Below, piece after piece: positions 1-6,799 of a stretch of DNA of 7,757 bases. The translations under genes and the position numbers were made by a program. Origin of the DNA: Desulfobacterales bacterium (GTDB lineage: Bacteria > Desulfobacterota > Desulfobacteria > Desulfobacterales > Desulfosalsimonadaceae). Under the pieces are notes generated by a model, which was not told where the DNA came from, made no database searches, and worked only from the letters and a program-made list of their open reading frames with translations. Numbering within the stretch: the stretch's first letter is position 1; every line of letters starts with the position of its first letter. The DNA lies in NCBI GenBank assembly GCA_007135795.1, contig SLIE01000022.1:1-7757 (forward strand). Direction: 5' to 3'.

Positions 1-474
1 ATTTCCGGTGGACCGCGCCTTGTTAACGACATTTTCCATATCCCACGGTGCAAGAAACTGTCCCTTTTTAATATTGATCGGCCGGCCGGTTTCTGCTATT
101 TTGACAACAAGATCGGTCTGGCGGCACAAAAAGGCTGGAACCTGTATTATATCAAGAACTTCTGCTGCCAAGTCAACTTCTGATATGCGGTGTACATCCG
201 ATGTAACGGGAATATCGAGTTCCCGTCCAATATCGGAAAGGATACCAAGCCCCGTGGAAAGACCGGGACCTCTAAATGACCCGATGGAAGTTCGATTCGC
301 CTTGTCATAGGAGGCTTTGAATATAAAGCCGATGTTGAGCCGGGAGGTTATATCCTTCAGCGTCGAGGCGATATTCATCGCCATGGGCTTGTTTTCAAGA
401 ACACAGGGGCCGGCGATAAGGACGAGCGGGGCCCCCCCTCCGATGGTAAGATTTTTGATATCGACCGGATTCAT
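1..474 (-). CDS. kdsA: 3-deoxy-D-manno-octulosonate 8-phosphate synthase, metal-dependent type (partial, C-terminus off window)
   Basis: The reverse strand from ATG at 474 is open to the window edge: 158 codons, of a family usually about 270-285 residues. KDO-8-P synthase condenses phosphoenolpyruvate with arabinose 5-phosphate, in the cytoplasm, to give the precursor of KDO for the LPS inner core. Visible family motifs are LIAGPC (19-24), FKASYDKANRTS, SFRGPG, TSDVHR, PAFLCRQTDL and NIKKGQFLAPWDM. Cys24 in AGPC is the position that binds metal in the Aquifex-type enzymes; the metal-independent E. coli type has Asn there. The other metal ligands lie beyond the window. The start fits the family N-terminus and is preceded by GAGGG (complement of 478-482), 3 bases from the ATG, which is rather close. 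The gene is divergent from the M23 peptidase gene. Identification is secure; metal dependence is inferred from one residue. Confidence 0.96.
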   Translation of the reverse strand, partial: MNPVDIKNLTIGGGAPLVLIAGPCVLENKPMAMNIASTLKDITSRLNIGFIFKASYDKANRTSIGSFRGPGLSTGLGILSDIGRELDIPVTSDVHRISEVDLAAEVLDIIQVPAFLCRQTDLVVKIAETGRPINIKKGQFLAPWDMENVVNKARSTGN

Positions 475-543
475 TGTCCCTCTTTATTAAGTGTTTTGAT
501 TCTTGTAGTGTTTGAATAATGCATAGCGATAATCCGCAGCATG

Positions 544-572
544 GTGTTAACCTGCAAGTGTTCAAAAGTCAA
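544..572 (-). promoter_or_regulatory. Candidate sigma-70-type promoter for kdsA
   Basis: On the reverse strand, TTGACT (567-572) is followed after 17 bases by TAACAC (544-549). The -35 box matches consensus at five of six bases; the -10 box is weak at three of six. Transcription would begin about 65 bases upstream of the kdsA ATG. The -35 box overlaps the left arm of an inverted repeat at 570-592. Prediction from pattern only. Confidence 0.35.
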
Positions 573-592
573 GGTGGTAAAATAAGACCTTG
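570..592. repeat. Inverted repeat between the divergent promoters (possible operator)
   Basis: CAAGGT (570-575) and ACCTTG (587-592) are a perfect 6-base inverted repeat around an 11-base A-rich spacer. The outer TTG of each arm coincides with the first three bases of the candidate -35 box facing outward from it. That would place a symmetric protein site over both promoters. With arms of only six bases, chance or symmetry of the two -35 boxes could also explain it. Confidence 0.35.
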
Positions 593-618
593 CCCAAAGC
601 GCGACAAACTGTTAAAAG
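590..618 (+). promoter_or_regulatory. Candidate sigma-70-type promoter for the M23-lepB-pyrBC run
   Basis: TTGCCC (590-595), a 17-base spacer and TAAAAG (613-618) each match consensus at four of six bases. The predicted start near 625 would give a leader of about 160 bases ahead of the ATG at 786. A TATAAC at 766-771 was also seen but has no partner -35 box. Confidence 0.3.
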
Positions 619-628
619 GCACGTCTGT

Positions 629-753
629 GCCGGAAGTACAAAGTCCGGCCTGAACAGGGGTTGCTTATATCATGCTCAATGGCGATGGAAAGGCATGTAT
701 CCTACCTCTGATAAAGCGACTGAAACGGAGAATGGTTTAAAAGGGCCGTTTCA
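629..753 (+). ncRNA. Hairpin-rich leader upstream of the M23 peptidase gene (candidate structured RNA)
   Basis: Three stem-loops follow one another. First, GCCGGA (629-634) pairs with TCCGGC (644-649) around a 9-base loop. Second, ATA plus CATGC (667-669, 671-675) pairs with GCATG plus TAT (693-700), with one bulged base and a 17-base loop. Third, TGAAACGG (721-728) pairs perfectly with CCGTTTCA (746-753) around 17 bases. A competing hairpin, GGCAC (618-622) with GTGCC (627-631), shares bases 629-631 with the first stem, so the two cannot form together. No stem is followed by a T-run, so none looks like an intrinsic terminator. No known riboswitch family is matched with confidence. Confidence 0.3.
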
Positions 754-785
754 AACAGTACTAATTATAACGGGATGACGGTAAG

Positions 786-2180
786 ATGAATTTTAAGCGC
801 AAGGAACGCGGAAAAAAACTGAAATACTTTTTGTTGGGGACGGTCGCCGTGGCGCTAATCGGATCGATTGTCTGGCTTTTAGTGACGAAACTGGAAGGAC
901 AGGCGCCGATGATCGCACTTAATCTTGATTCTGAATACATCCCTGCGAAAATCGCTATTCCGGTAAGCATACAAGATGAAAAAAGTGGTATCCGGAAAGT
1001 ATTCGCCTCTCTTATTCAGGATGGCCGGGAAGTGACACTTGCAAACCTGACCTACGGTGGAAATGCTGCGGGAGATGAGAAAAATCGCTCTCAAATCGAT
1101 ATCACCCTGGATGTCGATGTTCGTGAGAAAGGTTTGAAAGAGGGGGAAGCGCTGCTGCGGATCGCTGCATGGGATCAATCATGGCGTCAGTGGTTTACGG
1201 GTAATCTTGCCTATATTGAAAAAGAAATCATCATCGACTCCACCCCACCCAGAATATCGGCATTAAGTCGTCAGCACAACCTGAGCCAGGGAGGTTCCGG
1301 TCTTGCTATTTACAGGCTGTCGGAGAAATGCAAGAAGCATGGTGTTCAAGTGGGGGATAATTTTTTCCAGGGATATCCCGGTTACTTCGAGAGCGAAGAT
1401 GTTTATATTGCATTTTTTGCCCTGAGTCATGAGCAGGGTTCAAGTACGGAGATTGCTCTTTTTGCCCGGGACAGGGCCGGAAACGAAGGTCGCAGCGGGT
1501 TGCCGCATTATATCCAGAACCGTAATTTTCCTTCGGAAAATCTTAATATATCCAATAATTTCCTGCGCCAGGTGCTTCCGGAATTCCAATCCGTGCAAGG
1601 CCTTCCTGTCGACAAGCCCCTGATCGAACAGTTTTTATATATAAACAAAGATCTTCGGGTAAAAAATAATGAGACGATGCTGGCGCTTCATAAAAATTCG
1701 GACAACAGAATTTACTGGGAGGGTGGTTTTATCGCACTGCCCAGGGCTCAGCGAAGAGCCGGGTTTGCGGATCACCGCGCCTACATGCATAATGGCAATA
1801 AAATTGACGAAGAGGTACATCTCGGCGTTGATCTTGCATCACTCATGCATGCGCCCGTGCCCGCGGCAAACAACGGCAGAATCGTTTTTGCCGATTGGGA
1901 AGGTATTTATGGCAACACCGTGGTCATCGACCATGGATTCGGATTGTTATCCCTTTATTCCCATTTAAGCCAGATCACCACCCGTGTCGGTGATATGGTT
2001 TCCAAAGGAGATATCATCGGAAATACCGGAATGACCGGGCTGGCAGGAGGAGATCACCTTCATTTTTCGATGATTGTGGGGAACGTGTTTGTCAATCCGT
2101 ATGAGTGGTGGGATGCCACATGGATTAAAAACAATATTACCAGTAAGCTTGAGACAGTTTCTGAGTTGGTTAAAAAGTAA
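786..2180 (+). CDS. Membrane-anchored M23 family (LytM/lysostaphin-type) metallopeptidase
   Basis: This 464-residue protein is predicted to cut peptide cross-links or stems in peptidoglycan, or to activate amidases, in the periplasm. The N-terminus is basic (residues 4-13), followed by one hydrophobic segment (about 14-33) that should act as an uncleaved anchor. Residues about 40-300 are a beta-rich region I do not recognise, including a TPP turn and an ARDRAGN stretch typical of Ig-like folds. The C-terminal M23 domain (about 340-450) is complete: HxxxD zinc motif H345-D349, catalytic H393 in YSHLS, and HLH at 424-426 with zinc ligand H426. An intact set suggests an active enzyme rather than a degenerate LytM factor. 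The ATG at 786 has only a weak, distant GGGA (772-775) upstream. It is the first gene of a run with lepB and pyrBC; its end is 48 bases before lepB. The substrate cannot be told from sequence. Confidence 0.92.
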   Translation: MNFKRKERGKKLKYFLLGTVAVALIGSIVWLLVTKLEGQAPMIALNLDSEYIPAKIAIPVSIQDEKSGIRKVFASLIQDGREVTLANLTYGGNAAGDEKNRSQIDITLDVDVREKGLKEGEALLRIAAWDQSWRQWFTGNLAYIEKEIIIDSTPPRISALSRQHNLSQGGSGLAIYRLSEKCKKHGVQVGDNFFQGYPGYFESEDVYIAFFALSHEQGSSTEIALFARDRAGNEGRSGLPHYIQNRNFPSENLNISNNFLRQVLPEFQSVQGLPVDKPLIEQFLYINKDLRVKNNETMLALHKNSDNRIYWEGGFIALPRAQRRAGFADHRAYMHNGNKIDEEVHLGVDLASLMHAPVPAANNGRIVFADWEGIYGNTVVIDHGFGLLSLYSHLSQITTRVGDMVSKGDIIGNTGMTGLAGGDHLHFSMIVGNVFVNPYEWWDATWIKNNITSKLETVSELVKK

Positions 2181-2228
2181 ATTGTAAGCGATAACGAAGA
2201 TCGCATCATAAGGAATATATTTAACACT

Positions 2229-2885
2229 GTGAAAGAAAAATTAAAGCAATCTGAAGTCCAGGTGGATGGCAGAAAAAAAGGCAGGCTCCGGGAAAATTTA
2301 GAGGCTATTTTTATCGCCATATTGCTTGCGCTTTTTATAAGGGCTTTTGTTGTACAGGCATTTAAAATCCCTTCGGGTTCCATGAAACCGACACTTCAGA
2401 TCGGCGACCATATCCTGGTGAATAAATTTATATACGGGGTAAAGTTGCCGTTTACGCAATTTACCCTTATACCCTGGAAAAAACCGGAACGCGGTGATAT
2501 TATAGTGTTTGTGTATCCCGTGGAGCCGGACAAGGATTTCATCAAACGGGTAATCGGAATTCCGGGGGATGAAGTAGAGATACGGGATAAAGAAGTATTT
2601 ATAAACGGGGAGCCGTTTGAAGAAAATGATGCGACGTACACCAAGTTTACAGAGGATCGCGTTTTTCCCGGTGACGTGAATCCAAGGGATAATTTCGGCC
2701 CCGTAACAATACCTGAAAATCAGTATTTTGTTCTCGGGGACAACCGCGACAATAGCTACGACAGTCGTTTTTGGGGGTTCGTGGATGAAAGGGCCTTGAA
2801 AGGTGAAGCCTTTATCATTTACTGGTCATGGGACAGTGAACAGTTCGGGCCCAGGTGGTCAAGGCTCGGCCAAATATTGCGTTAG
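2229..2885 (+). CDS. lepB: Signal peptidase I
   Basis: The 218-residue protein is a type I signal peptidase, the membrane serine protease that removes signal peptides from exported proteins on the outer face of the inner membrane. One hydrophobic segment lies at about 24-42. The catalytic serine is S51 in PSGSM and the general-base lysine is K106 in FIKRVIGIPGD. The conserved GDNRDNSYDSR box spans 170-180. The start is GTG at 2229; the nearest purine-rich site, AAGGAA (2210-2215), is about 14 bases away, longer than usual, but no ATG/GTG/TTG occurs in frame between the upstream stop (2178-2180) and this codon. A start at GTG codon 12 has no better site. The gene sits 48 bases after the M23 gene and 12 bases before pyrB, so co-transcription with pyrBC is likely. 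Confidence 0.97.
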   Translation: MKEKLKQSEVQVDGRKKGRLRENLEAIFIAILLALFIRAFVVQAFKIPSGSMKPTLQIGDHILVNKFIYGVKLPFTQFTLIPWKKPERGDIIVFVYPVEPDKDFIKRVIGIPGDEVEIRDKEVFINGEPFEENDATYTKFTEDRVFPGDVNPRDNFGPVTIPENQYFVLGDNRDNSYDSRFWGFVDERALKGEAFIIYWSWDSEQFGPRWSRLGQILR

Positions 2886-2897
2886 GCGCTAATTCCA

Positions 2898-3836
2898 ATG
2901 ACATGGACAAAAAAAGACATTCTGGATATCGAGTCCCTTTCCCGGGATGAAATAACCATGCTGCTGGAGACTGCCTCCGGGTTGAAGGAGATTTCCGAGC
3001 GCTCCATCAAGAAAGTCCCAACCTTGAGAGGCAAAACCATTGTTTTGTTTTTTATGGAGCCAAGTACGCGAACGCGTATCTCTTTTGATATTGCCGCAAA
3101 ACGATTATCAGCGGATTCCATATCAATCAGCGCCTCTACCAGCAGCATTGTAAAGGGGGAAACCCTGATCGACACGGCCCGGAATATAGAGGCCATGCGG
3201 CCGGATATTCTTGTTATCCGTCATTCTTCCGCCGGTGCACCACATCTTATTGCAAAACACCTGTCAGTCAGTGTGGTAAATGCCGGGGACGGCATGCATG
3301 CTCATCCGACCCAGGCGCTTCTGGATATGCTGAGTGTACGGGAAGTAAAAAAAGAGATATCAGGTCTGAATGTTGCTATAGTGGGTGACATCGCTCATAG
3401 TCGCGTGGCGCGGTCCAACATTATCGGATTTAGCCGGATGGGAGCCCATGTTACGATTGCCGGGCCTCCCACGATGATACCCGCGGGAATCGAAGCGCTT
3501 GGTACCACTGTTGCAGCATCCGTTGACGCGGCAATTGAAAACGCAGATGTGATAATGATGCTCAGAATCCAGAAAGAAAGGCAGAAACGTTTTCTGATGC
3601 CTTCTGAACGGGAATATGCCGTACGTTACGGATTGAACAAATCAAGACTTGCATGCATCCGTCCGGATGCCTTGATAATGCATCCGGGCCCGATTAATCG
3701 GGGGGTTGAAATTGCACCGGAAGCGGCTGACGGGCCCAATTCGATTATCCTGGAACAGGTTACAAACGGCGTGGCCCTCAGGATGGCTGTTTTTTACCTG
3801 CTGGCAGGAGGTGTACGCAATGCGGATTCTGATTAA
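2898..3836 (+). CDS. pyrB: Aspartate carbamoyltransferase catalytic subunit
   Basis: The 312-residue enzyme joins carbamoyl phosphate and aspartate to form N-carbamoyl-aspartate, the committed step of pyrimidine synthesis in the cytoplasm. Carbamoyl phosphate-binding STRTR is at 56-60. Ser82-Ser83 and Lys86 in the SSIVKGE loop correspond to the residues a neighbouring chain contributes to the active site in the ATCase trimer. HPTQALLDM starts at 136, [11 protein letters not shown] follows, LRIQKERQ starts at 222, and [11 protein letters not shown] starts at 262. The aspartate-binding RIQKERQ form marks ATCase rather than ornithine carbamoyltransferase. The ATG at 2898 lies 12 bases past the lepB stop; its only ribosome-binding match is AGGCG, which overlaps that stop. 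The 3' end overlaps pyrC by 17 bases. No pyrI regulatory gene is present, which suits a PyrB-PyrC type complex. Length is normal. Confidence 0.98.
   Translation: MTWTKKDILDIESLSRDEITMLLETASGLKEISERSIKKVPTLRGKTIVLFFMEPSTRTRISFDIAAKRLSADSISISASTSSIVKGETLIDTARNIEAMRPDILVIRHSSAGAPHLIAKHLSVSVVNAGDGMHAHPTQALLDMLSVREVKKEISGLNVAIVGDIAHSRVARSNIIGFSRMGAHVTIAGPPTMIPAGIEALGTTVAASVDAAIENADVIMMLRIQKERQKRFLMPSEREYAVRYGLNKSRLACIRPDALIMHPGPINRGVEIAPEAADGPNSIILEQVTNGVALRMAVFYLLAGGVRNADSD
3806..3811 (+). promoter_or_regulatory. Strong ribosome binding site that fixes the pyrC start
   Basis: AGGAGG, a perfect Shine-Dalgarno core, ends 8 bases before the ATG at 3820. It lies inside the 3' end of pyrB, so pyrC translation can initiate independently as well as by coupling. 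It argues against a longer pyrC reading from an ATG at 3706. Confidence 0.9.
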
Positions 3837-5097
3837 AACGGGGAGGGTGCTCGACCCGGGAAAAACCGACCTTGTCGCCGACATGTTGATCATCGATGGC
3901 AAAATAGCGGATATTCAGCCGCCTGGATCGCAGGCTTTATCCCAATCTTCGGTGGATACGGAAATTGATGCAACCGGGTGTATTGTCTCGCCGGGGTTGA
4001 TCGATATGCATGTGCACCTGCGGGAGCCCGGTCATGAATACAAGGAAACCATCGAATCCGGCATACAGGCTGCGGCAGCCGGTGGATTTACCGCCATATG
4101 CTGTATGCCGAATACCTCGCCGGTTAATGATAATGCACAAATAACCCGTTATATCGTTGATAAGGCAGCCAGCTTTAATGCGGTAAGGGTTTTCCCCGTA
4201 GGCGCAATATCCGTTGGGCTTGAAGGCGCTCAAATGGCGGAAATCGGTGAAATGAAATCCGCCGGCATTGTGGCGGTTTCAGATGATGGCCGGCCGGTTG
4301 TGGATTCTCTTCTCATGCGCCGGGCCATTGAATATGCGGAAGGGACCGGCATTCTGGTTATATCGCATTGTGAAGATCCGTATCTTTCTGACGGGGCCAT
4401 GAACGAGGGGCCATTTGCAACCCGTCTTGGCCTCTCCGGGATTCCCAATGCTTCTGAAAGCATTATGGTGATGCGCGATATCGCCTTGAGTGAACTCACG
4501 GGGTGCCGGGTTCACTTTGCGCATGTCAGTACAAGAGAATCCATAGAAGCGATAAGGGCAGCCAAACAAAAAGGAATTCGGGTGAGCGCGGAGACCGCGC
4601 CTCATTATTTCATGCTTACGGATAATGCTGTGGCTGCCTATGACACGCATGCCAAGATGAATCCTCCCCTCAGATCGGAAAAAGACAGGCTGGCTGTTTG
4701 CGAAGCTCTGGCGGACGGCACAATAGATGTTATTGCAACCGATCATGCCCCCCATGCAATGCTTGATAAAGCAGTTGAGTTTGATCTTGCCGCAAACGGT
4801 ATTATCGGTCTTGAAACGGCTTTGCCGCTTGCGCTCTCACTTGTCCAAAAAGGGGTCATCAGTATGGAACAGCTTCTTTTTAAAATGTCTGCCAATCCAG
4901 CAGGGATTATCGGCCTCAAAAGCACGCTCGATATCGGGGAGTCTGCCGATATTACCATTATCGATCCCGATCGGGTCTTTACCTACAAGGCTGACAGCGG
5001 CCGCTCAAAAAGCAGAAACACACCTTTTGACGGATGGGAGTTTAAAGGATGTGCAATTTGTACCATGGTTAATGGACGCATCGTGTATCGTGTTTGA
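3820..5097 (+). CDS. pyrC: Dihydroorotase, class I
   Basis: The 425-residue amidohydrolase cyclises N-carbamoyl-aspartate to dihydroorotate, the step after PyrB. Metal-site motifs are all present: HVHLR with H64 and H66, VSDDG with D155/D156, SHCED with H183, HFAHVS with H232/H235, and ATDHAPH with D308. [16 protein letters not shown] and [12 protein letters not shown] are further class I signatures. The protein should therefore be active, unlike the catalytically dead PyrC' partner found in pseudomonads. The frame is open upstream to an ATG at 3706, but the start is taken at 3820: a perfect AGGAGG precedes it, the N-terminus [10 protein letters not shown] fits the family, and the extra 38 residues would read out of frame through pyrB. 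It overlaps pyrB by 17 bases, so the two are translationally linked. No clear terminator follows. Confidence 0.98.
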   Translation: MRILIKTGRVLDPGKTDLVADMLIIDGKIADIQPPGSQALSQSSVDTEIDATGCIVSPGLIDMHVHLREPGHEYKETIESGIQAAAAGGFTAICCMPNTSPVNDNAQITRYIVDKAASFNAVRVFPVGAISVGLEGAQMAEIGEMKSAGIVAVSDDGRPVVDSLLMRRAIEYAEGTGILVISHCEDPYLSDGAMNEGPFATRLGLSGIPNASESIMVMRDIALSELTGCRVHFAHVSTRESIEAIRAAKQKGIRVSAETAPHYFMLTDNAVAAYDTHAKMNPPLRSEKDRLAVCEALADGTIDVIATDHAPHAMLDKAVEFDLAANGIIGLETALPLALSLVQKGVISMEQLLFKMSANPAGIIGLKSTLDIGESADITIIDPDRVFTYKADSGRSKSRNTPFDGWEFKGCAICTMVNGRIVYRV

Positions 5098-5141
5098 TTT
5101 GCTATTCAATCGATTGCCTGACAAGAAGGAATCCGGTCAGA

Positions 5142-5170
5142 TACAGATCTCTATGTAAAACGGTTATAAT
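5142..5170 (+). promoter_or_regulatory. Candidate promoter for the response regulator gene
   Basis: A perfect TATAAT lies at 5165-5170. With a 17-base spacer, the -35 position holds TACAGA (5142-5147), a weak match (three of six). The predicted start near 5177 gives a leader of about 60 bases before the ATG at 5238. The rest of the 140-base gap after pyrC shows only a 10-base palindrome CAATCGATTG (5107-5116) and a weak CTGAC/GTCAG pair (about 5118-5140) without a T-run. Confidence 0.45.
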
Positions 5171-5237
5171 CCTGCGGTTAAATCATCGCATCTATTGAAC
5201 TTTAGCCAACCCTCTCACTGGATGAAAAATTGAATAT

Positions 5238-6638
5238 ATGCCTGATTTGACAAACAAGCTTTTGATTGTTGATGATGAATTAAGTATGCGGGAATTTCTG
5301 GAACTGATGCTTGAAGCCGAGGGATATCATGTGGATATCGCCAAAACCGGAAATCAGGCCATACAAATGCTGGAAAAAGATTTTTACGATCTTGTTCTTT
5401 GCGATATACGGCTTGGAGATATCAGCGGCATCGATGTGCTGAAAAAAGCAAAAGCAAAAAGCCCGGATTGTGTGGTCATAATGATTTCTGCGTATGCCAC
5501 CGCTGAAAATGCCGTGGCCGCAATGAATGAAGGGGCGTATGACTATCTGCCAAAGCCGTTTGATAACGATGAATTGAAACAAACCATATCAAAAGCCCTG
5601 GAACTGAAGACGCTCTCCGAAGAGAAAAATCACCTTGACGGCCTTTTAAAAGAAAACCTGCATTTTGGTCATATTGTCGGTAATAGCCCGCGGATGAAAA
5701 GCATTTACAAAGTCATATCCCAGGTTGCCCCAACCCGAACAAATGTCATGATTACAGGGGAAAGCGGTACCGGAAAGGAATTGATTGCACAAGCCATTCA
5801 TCAGCAAAGCAAACGCAGCGATAAACCGTTTGTGGTGATTAATTGCGCAAGTATCCCGGATACACTTCTTGAAAGCGAATTCTTTGGCTATAAAAAGGGT
5901 GCGTTTACAGGTGCCTCTCACGATAAAAAAGGATTGTTCGATTTAGCGAACACGGGAACTGTTTTTCTCGATGAAGTTGGCGAGCTTCAGCCCCAGCTAC
6001 AGATCAAGCTTCTCCGAATTGTGCAGGAAAGAACGTTCAAACCTGTGGGGAGCAACGAGGATGTTCATGTGGACATACGAATTTTGTCCGCAACCAACAA
6101 GCATCTTGAAACGGAACTGATCGAAGGACGGTTCCGGGAAGATCTGTATTATCGGCTCAATGTTGTCGAAATAAAAGTTCCGCCATTACGGGAACGCAAG
6201 GGGGATATCCGTGCACTGGCCCAGCACTTCCTGGAAAAGTATTCGCGGTTACAGGAAAAAGAGGTTACCAAGATCTCCTCGTATGCAGTCGACCTGCTTC
6301 AGAAATACGATTTCCCAGGTAATATCAGGGAGCTTGAAAATCTGATCGAACGAAGCGTGGCCCTTTCAAACACCAACATATTGCTTCCGGACAACCTCTC
6401 GCTCTCCATCCATAAACGCCGCTGGATAGAAGGTATCGAAAACAAACGGTTTGATATCAATGATGTGGAACACGGTGTCTCCCTGGATGTGATATTGGAG
6501 GAGATCGAGAGAGCCTATCTTGTAAAAGCCCTTGGATTATCAAATGGGAGCAAAAATAAAGCCGCGGATCTACTTGGCATCTCTTTCCGCTCCCTCCGCT
6601 ACCGACTCAGCAAGCTGGGAATTGACAAACCCGACTAA
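5238..6638 (+). CDS. Sigma-54-dependent response regulator, NtrC family (PilR-like)
   Basis: The 466-residue protein is a complete three-domain activator of RNA polymerase carrying sigma-54. The receiver domain (about 7-122) has the acidic pair D12-D13, phospho-acceptor D56, switch residue S84 and K106. The AAA+ domain (about 144-370) has Walker A GESGTGKE (174-181), the sigma-54-contacting GAFTGA loop (221-226), Walker B FLDE with D245-E246, and the FREDLYYRLNV and PPLRERKGDI segments. A Fis-type helix-turn-helix ends the protein (about 430-464; AADLLGISFRSLRYRLSKLGI). That last segment resembles PilR/NtrC regulators, but target genes cannot be told from here. The ATG at 5238 has no good ribosome binding site (GGATGAAAA lies well upstream). 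No sensor kinase lies beside it in the window. It appears to be a single-gene unit, with a candidate promoter upstream and a separate promoter for the next gene. Confidence 0.96.
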   Translation: MPDLTNKLLIVDDELSMREFLELMLEAEGYHVDIAKTGNQAIQMLEKDFYDLVLCDIRLGDISGIDVLKKAKAKSPDCVVIMISAYATAENAVAAMNEGAYDYLPKPFDNDELKQTISKALELKTLSEEKNHLDGLLKENLHFGHIVGNSPRMKSIYKVISQVAPTRTNVMITGESGTGKELIAQAIHQQSKRSDKPFVVINCASIPDTLLESEFFGYKKGAFTGASHDKKGLFDLANTGTVFLDEVGELQPQLQIKLLRIVQERTFKPVGSNEDVHVDIRILSATNKHLETELIEGRFREDLYYRLNVVEIKVPPLRERKGDIRALAQHFLEKYSRLQEKEVTKISSYAVDLLQKYDFPGNIRELENLIERSVALSNTNILLPDNLSLSIHKRRWIEGIENKRFDINDVEHGVSLDVILEEIERAYLVKALGLSNGSKNKAADLLGISFRSLRYRLSKLGIDKPD

Positions 6639-6727
6639 AGGTAAATTCCGTGCAATTGAGTCTGTCGTAGGGTGGTGCTGAGAAGCGAGGCCCACACTGA
6701 TGCCGAAGGGTATCCAATCCTTCACCC
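6639..6727. other. Intergenic element with two possible hairpins after the response regulator gene
   Basis: One hairpin could form at about 6670-6694, with GCT and AGC closing a GAGA tetraloop and GTGG/CCAC outside it across a bulge. A second has AAGGGT (6706-6711) pairing with ACCCTT (6724-6729); GAAGG/CCTTC within the same bases is an alternative. No T-run follows, so an intrinsic terminator is not supported. The reverse strand reads through as an open frame that continues into the response regulator gene, which is probably chance. Confidence 0.35.
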
Positions 6728-6755
6728 TTGATATATCGTTTGTTAATCTTATCAT
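6728..6755 (+). promoter_or_regulatory. Candidate sigma-70-type promoter for the ABC-F gene
   Basis: TTGATA (6728-6733) and TATCAT (6750-6755) each match consensus at five of six bases, separated by 16 bases, in an AT-rich stretch. Transcription would start near 6762, giving a leader of about 38 bases. This is the best promoter match in the window. Confidence 0.5.
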
Positions 6756-6799
6756 TAAACCTCGTCCATATTTAAACCTTTAATTTTGAACCTGTATTT

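Larger units (their letters stand above)
475..785. other. Divergent intergenic region, no supported protein gene
   Basis: This 311-base stretch separates kdsA (leftward) from the M23 peptidase gene (rightward). It contains two candidate back-to-back promoters (544-572 reverse, 590-618 forward), a small inverted repeat between them, and then three successive possible stem-loops (629-649, 667-700, 721-753) before the M23 start. A 62-codon open frame at 590-778 lacks family features and a ribosome binding site, and its sequence is better explained by the inverted repeats. Roughly 475-540, the kdsA leader, shows nothing recognisable apart from the kdsA ribosome binding site. Confidence 0.7.

Noticed and set aside
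680..695. Possible sigma-54 promoter (TGGC, ten bases, GCA)
   Set aside because: The GG and GC are correctly spaced, but the -12 box reads AGGCA rather than TTGCA and the bases after TGGC do not match, so it is below what I would call.
603..700. c-di-GMP-I riboswitch
   Set aside because: Only part of one arm is similar. The GNRA loop and the conserved second arm with its tetraloop receptor are not seen.
590..778. Open frame of 62 codons in the kdsA-M23 gap
   Set aside because: It has no ribosome binding site and no recognisable family feature, and its bases are taken up by inverted repeats and a candidate promoter.
2181..2228. Read-through or fusion of the M23 peptidase and LepB
   Set aside because: The two genes share a reading frame and only the TAA at 2178-2180 separates them, but both proteins are complete and of normal length, so this is coincidence of frame.
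3706..3819. Longer N-terminus for pyrC (38 extra residues)
   Set aside because: It lies fully within pyrB in another frame, has no ribosome binding site, and the family N-terminus begins at the ATG at 3820 after a perfect AGGAGG.
4279..4755. 158-codon reverse-strand frame inside pyrC
   Set aside because: It is the antisense shadow of a well-conserved enzyme gene and its translation has no family features.
5107..5140. Terminator after pyrC
   Set aside because: Only a 10-base palindrome and a 5-base stem with a long loop are present, and no T-run follows.
6570..6755. Reverse-strand open frame of 61 codons over the 3' end of the response regulator gene
   Set aside because: It overlaps a secure coding region, has no ribosome binding site, and shows no recognised motif; the non-overlapping part is described instead as an intergenic element.
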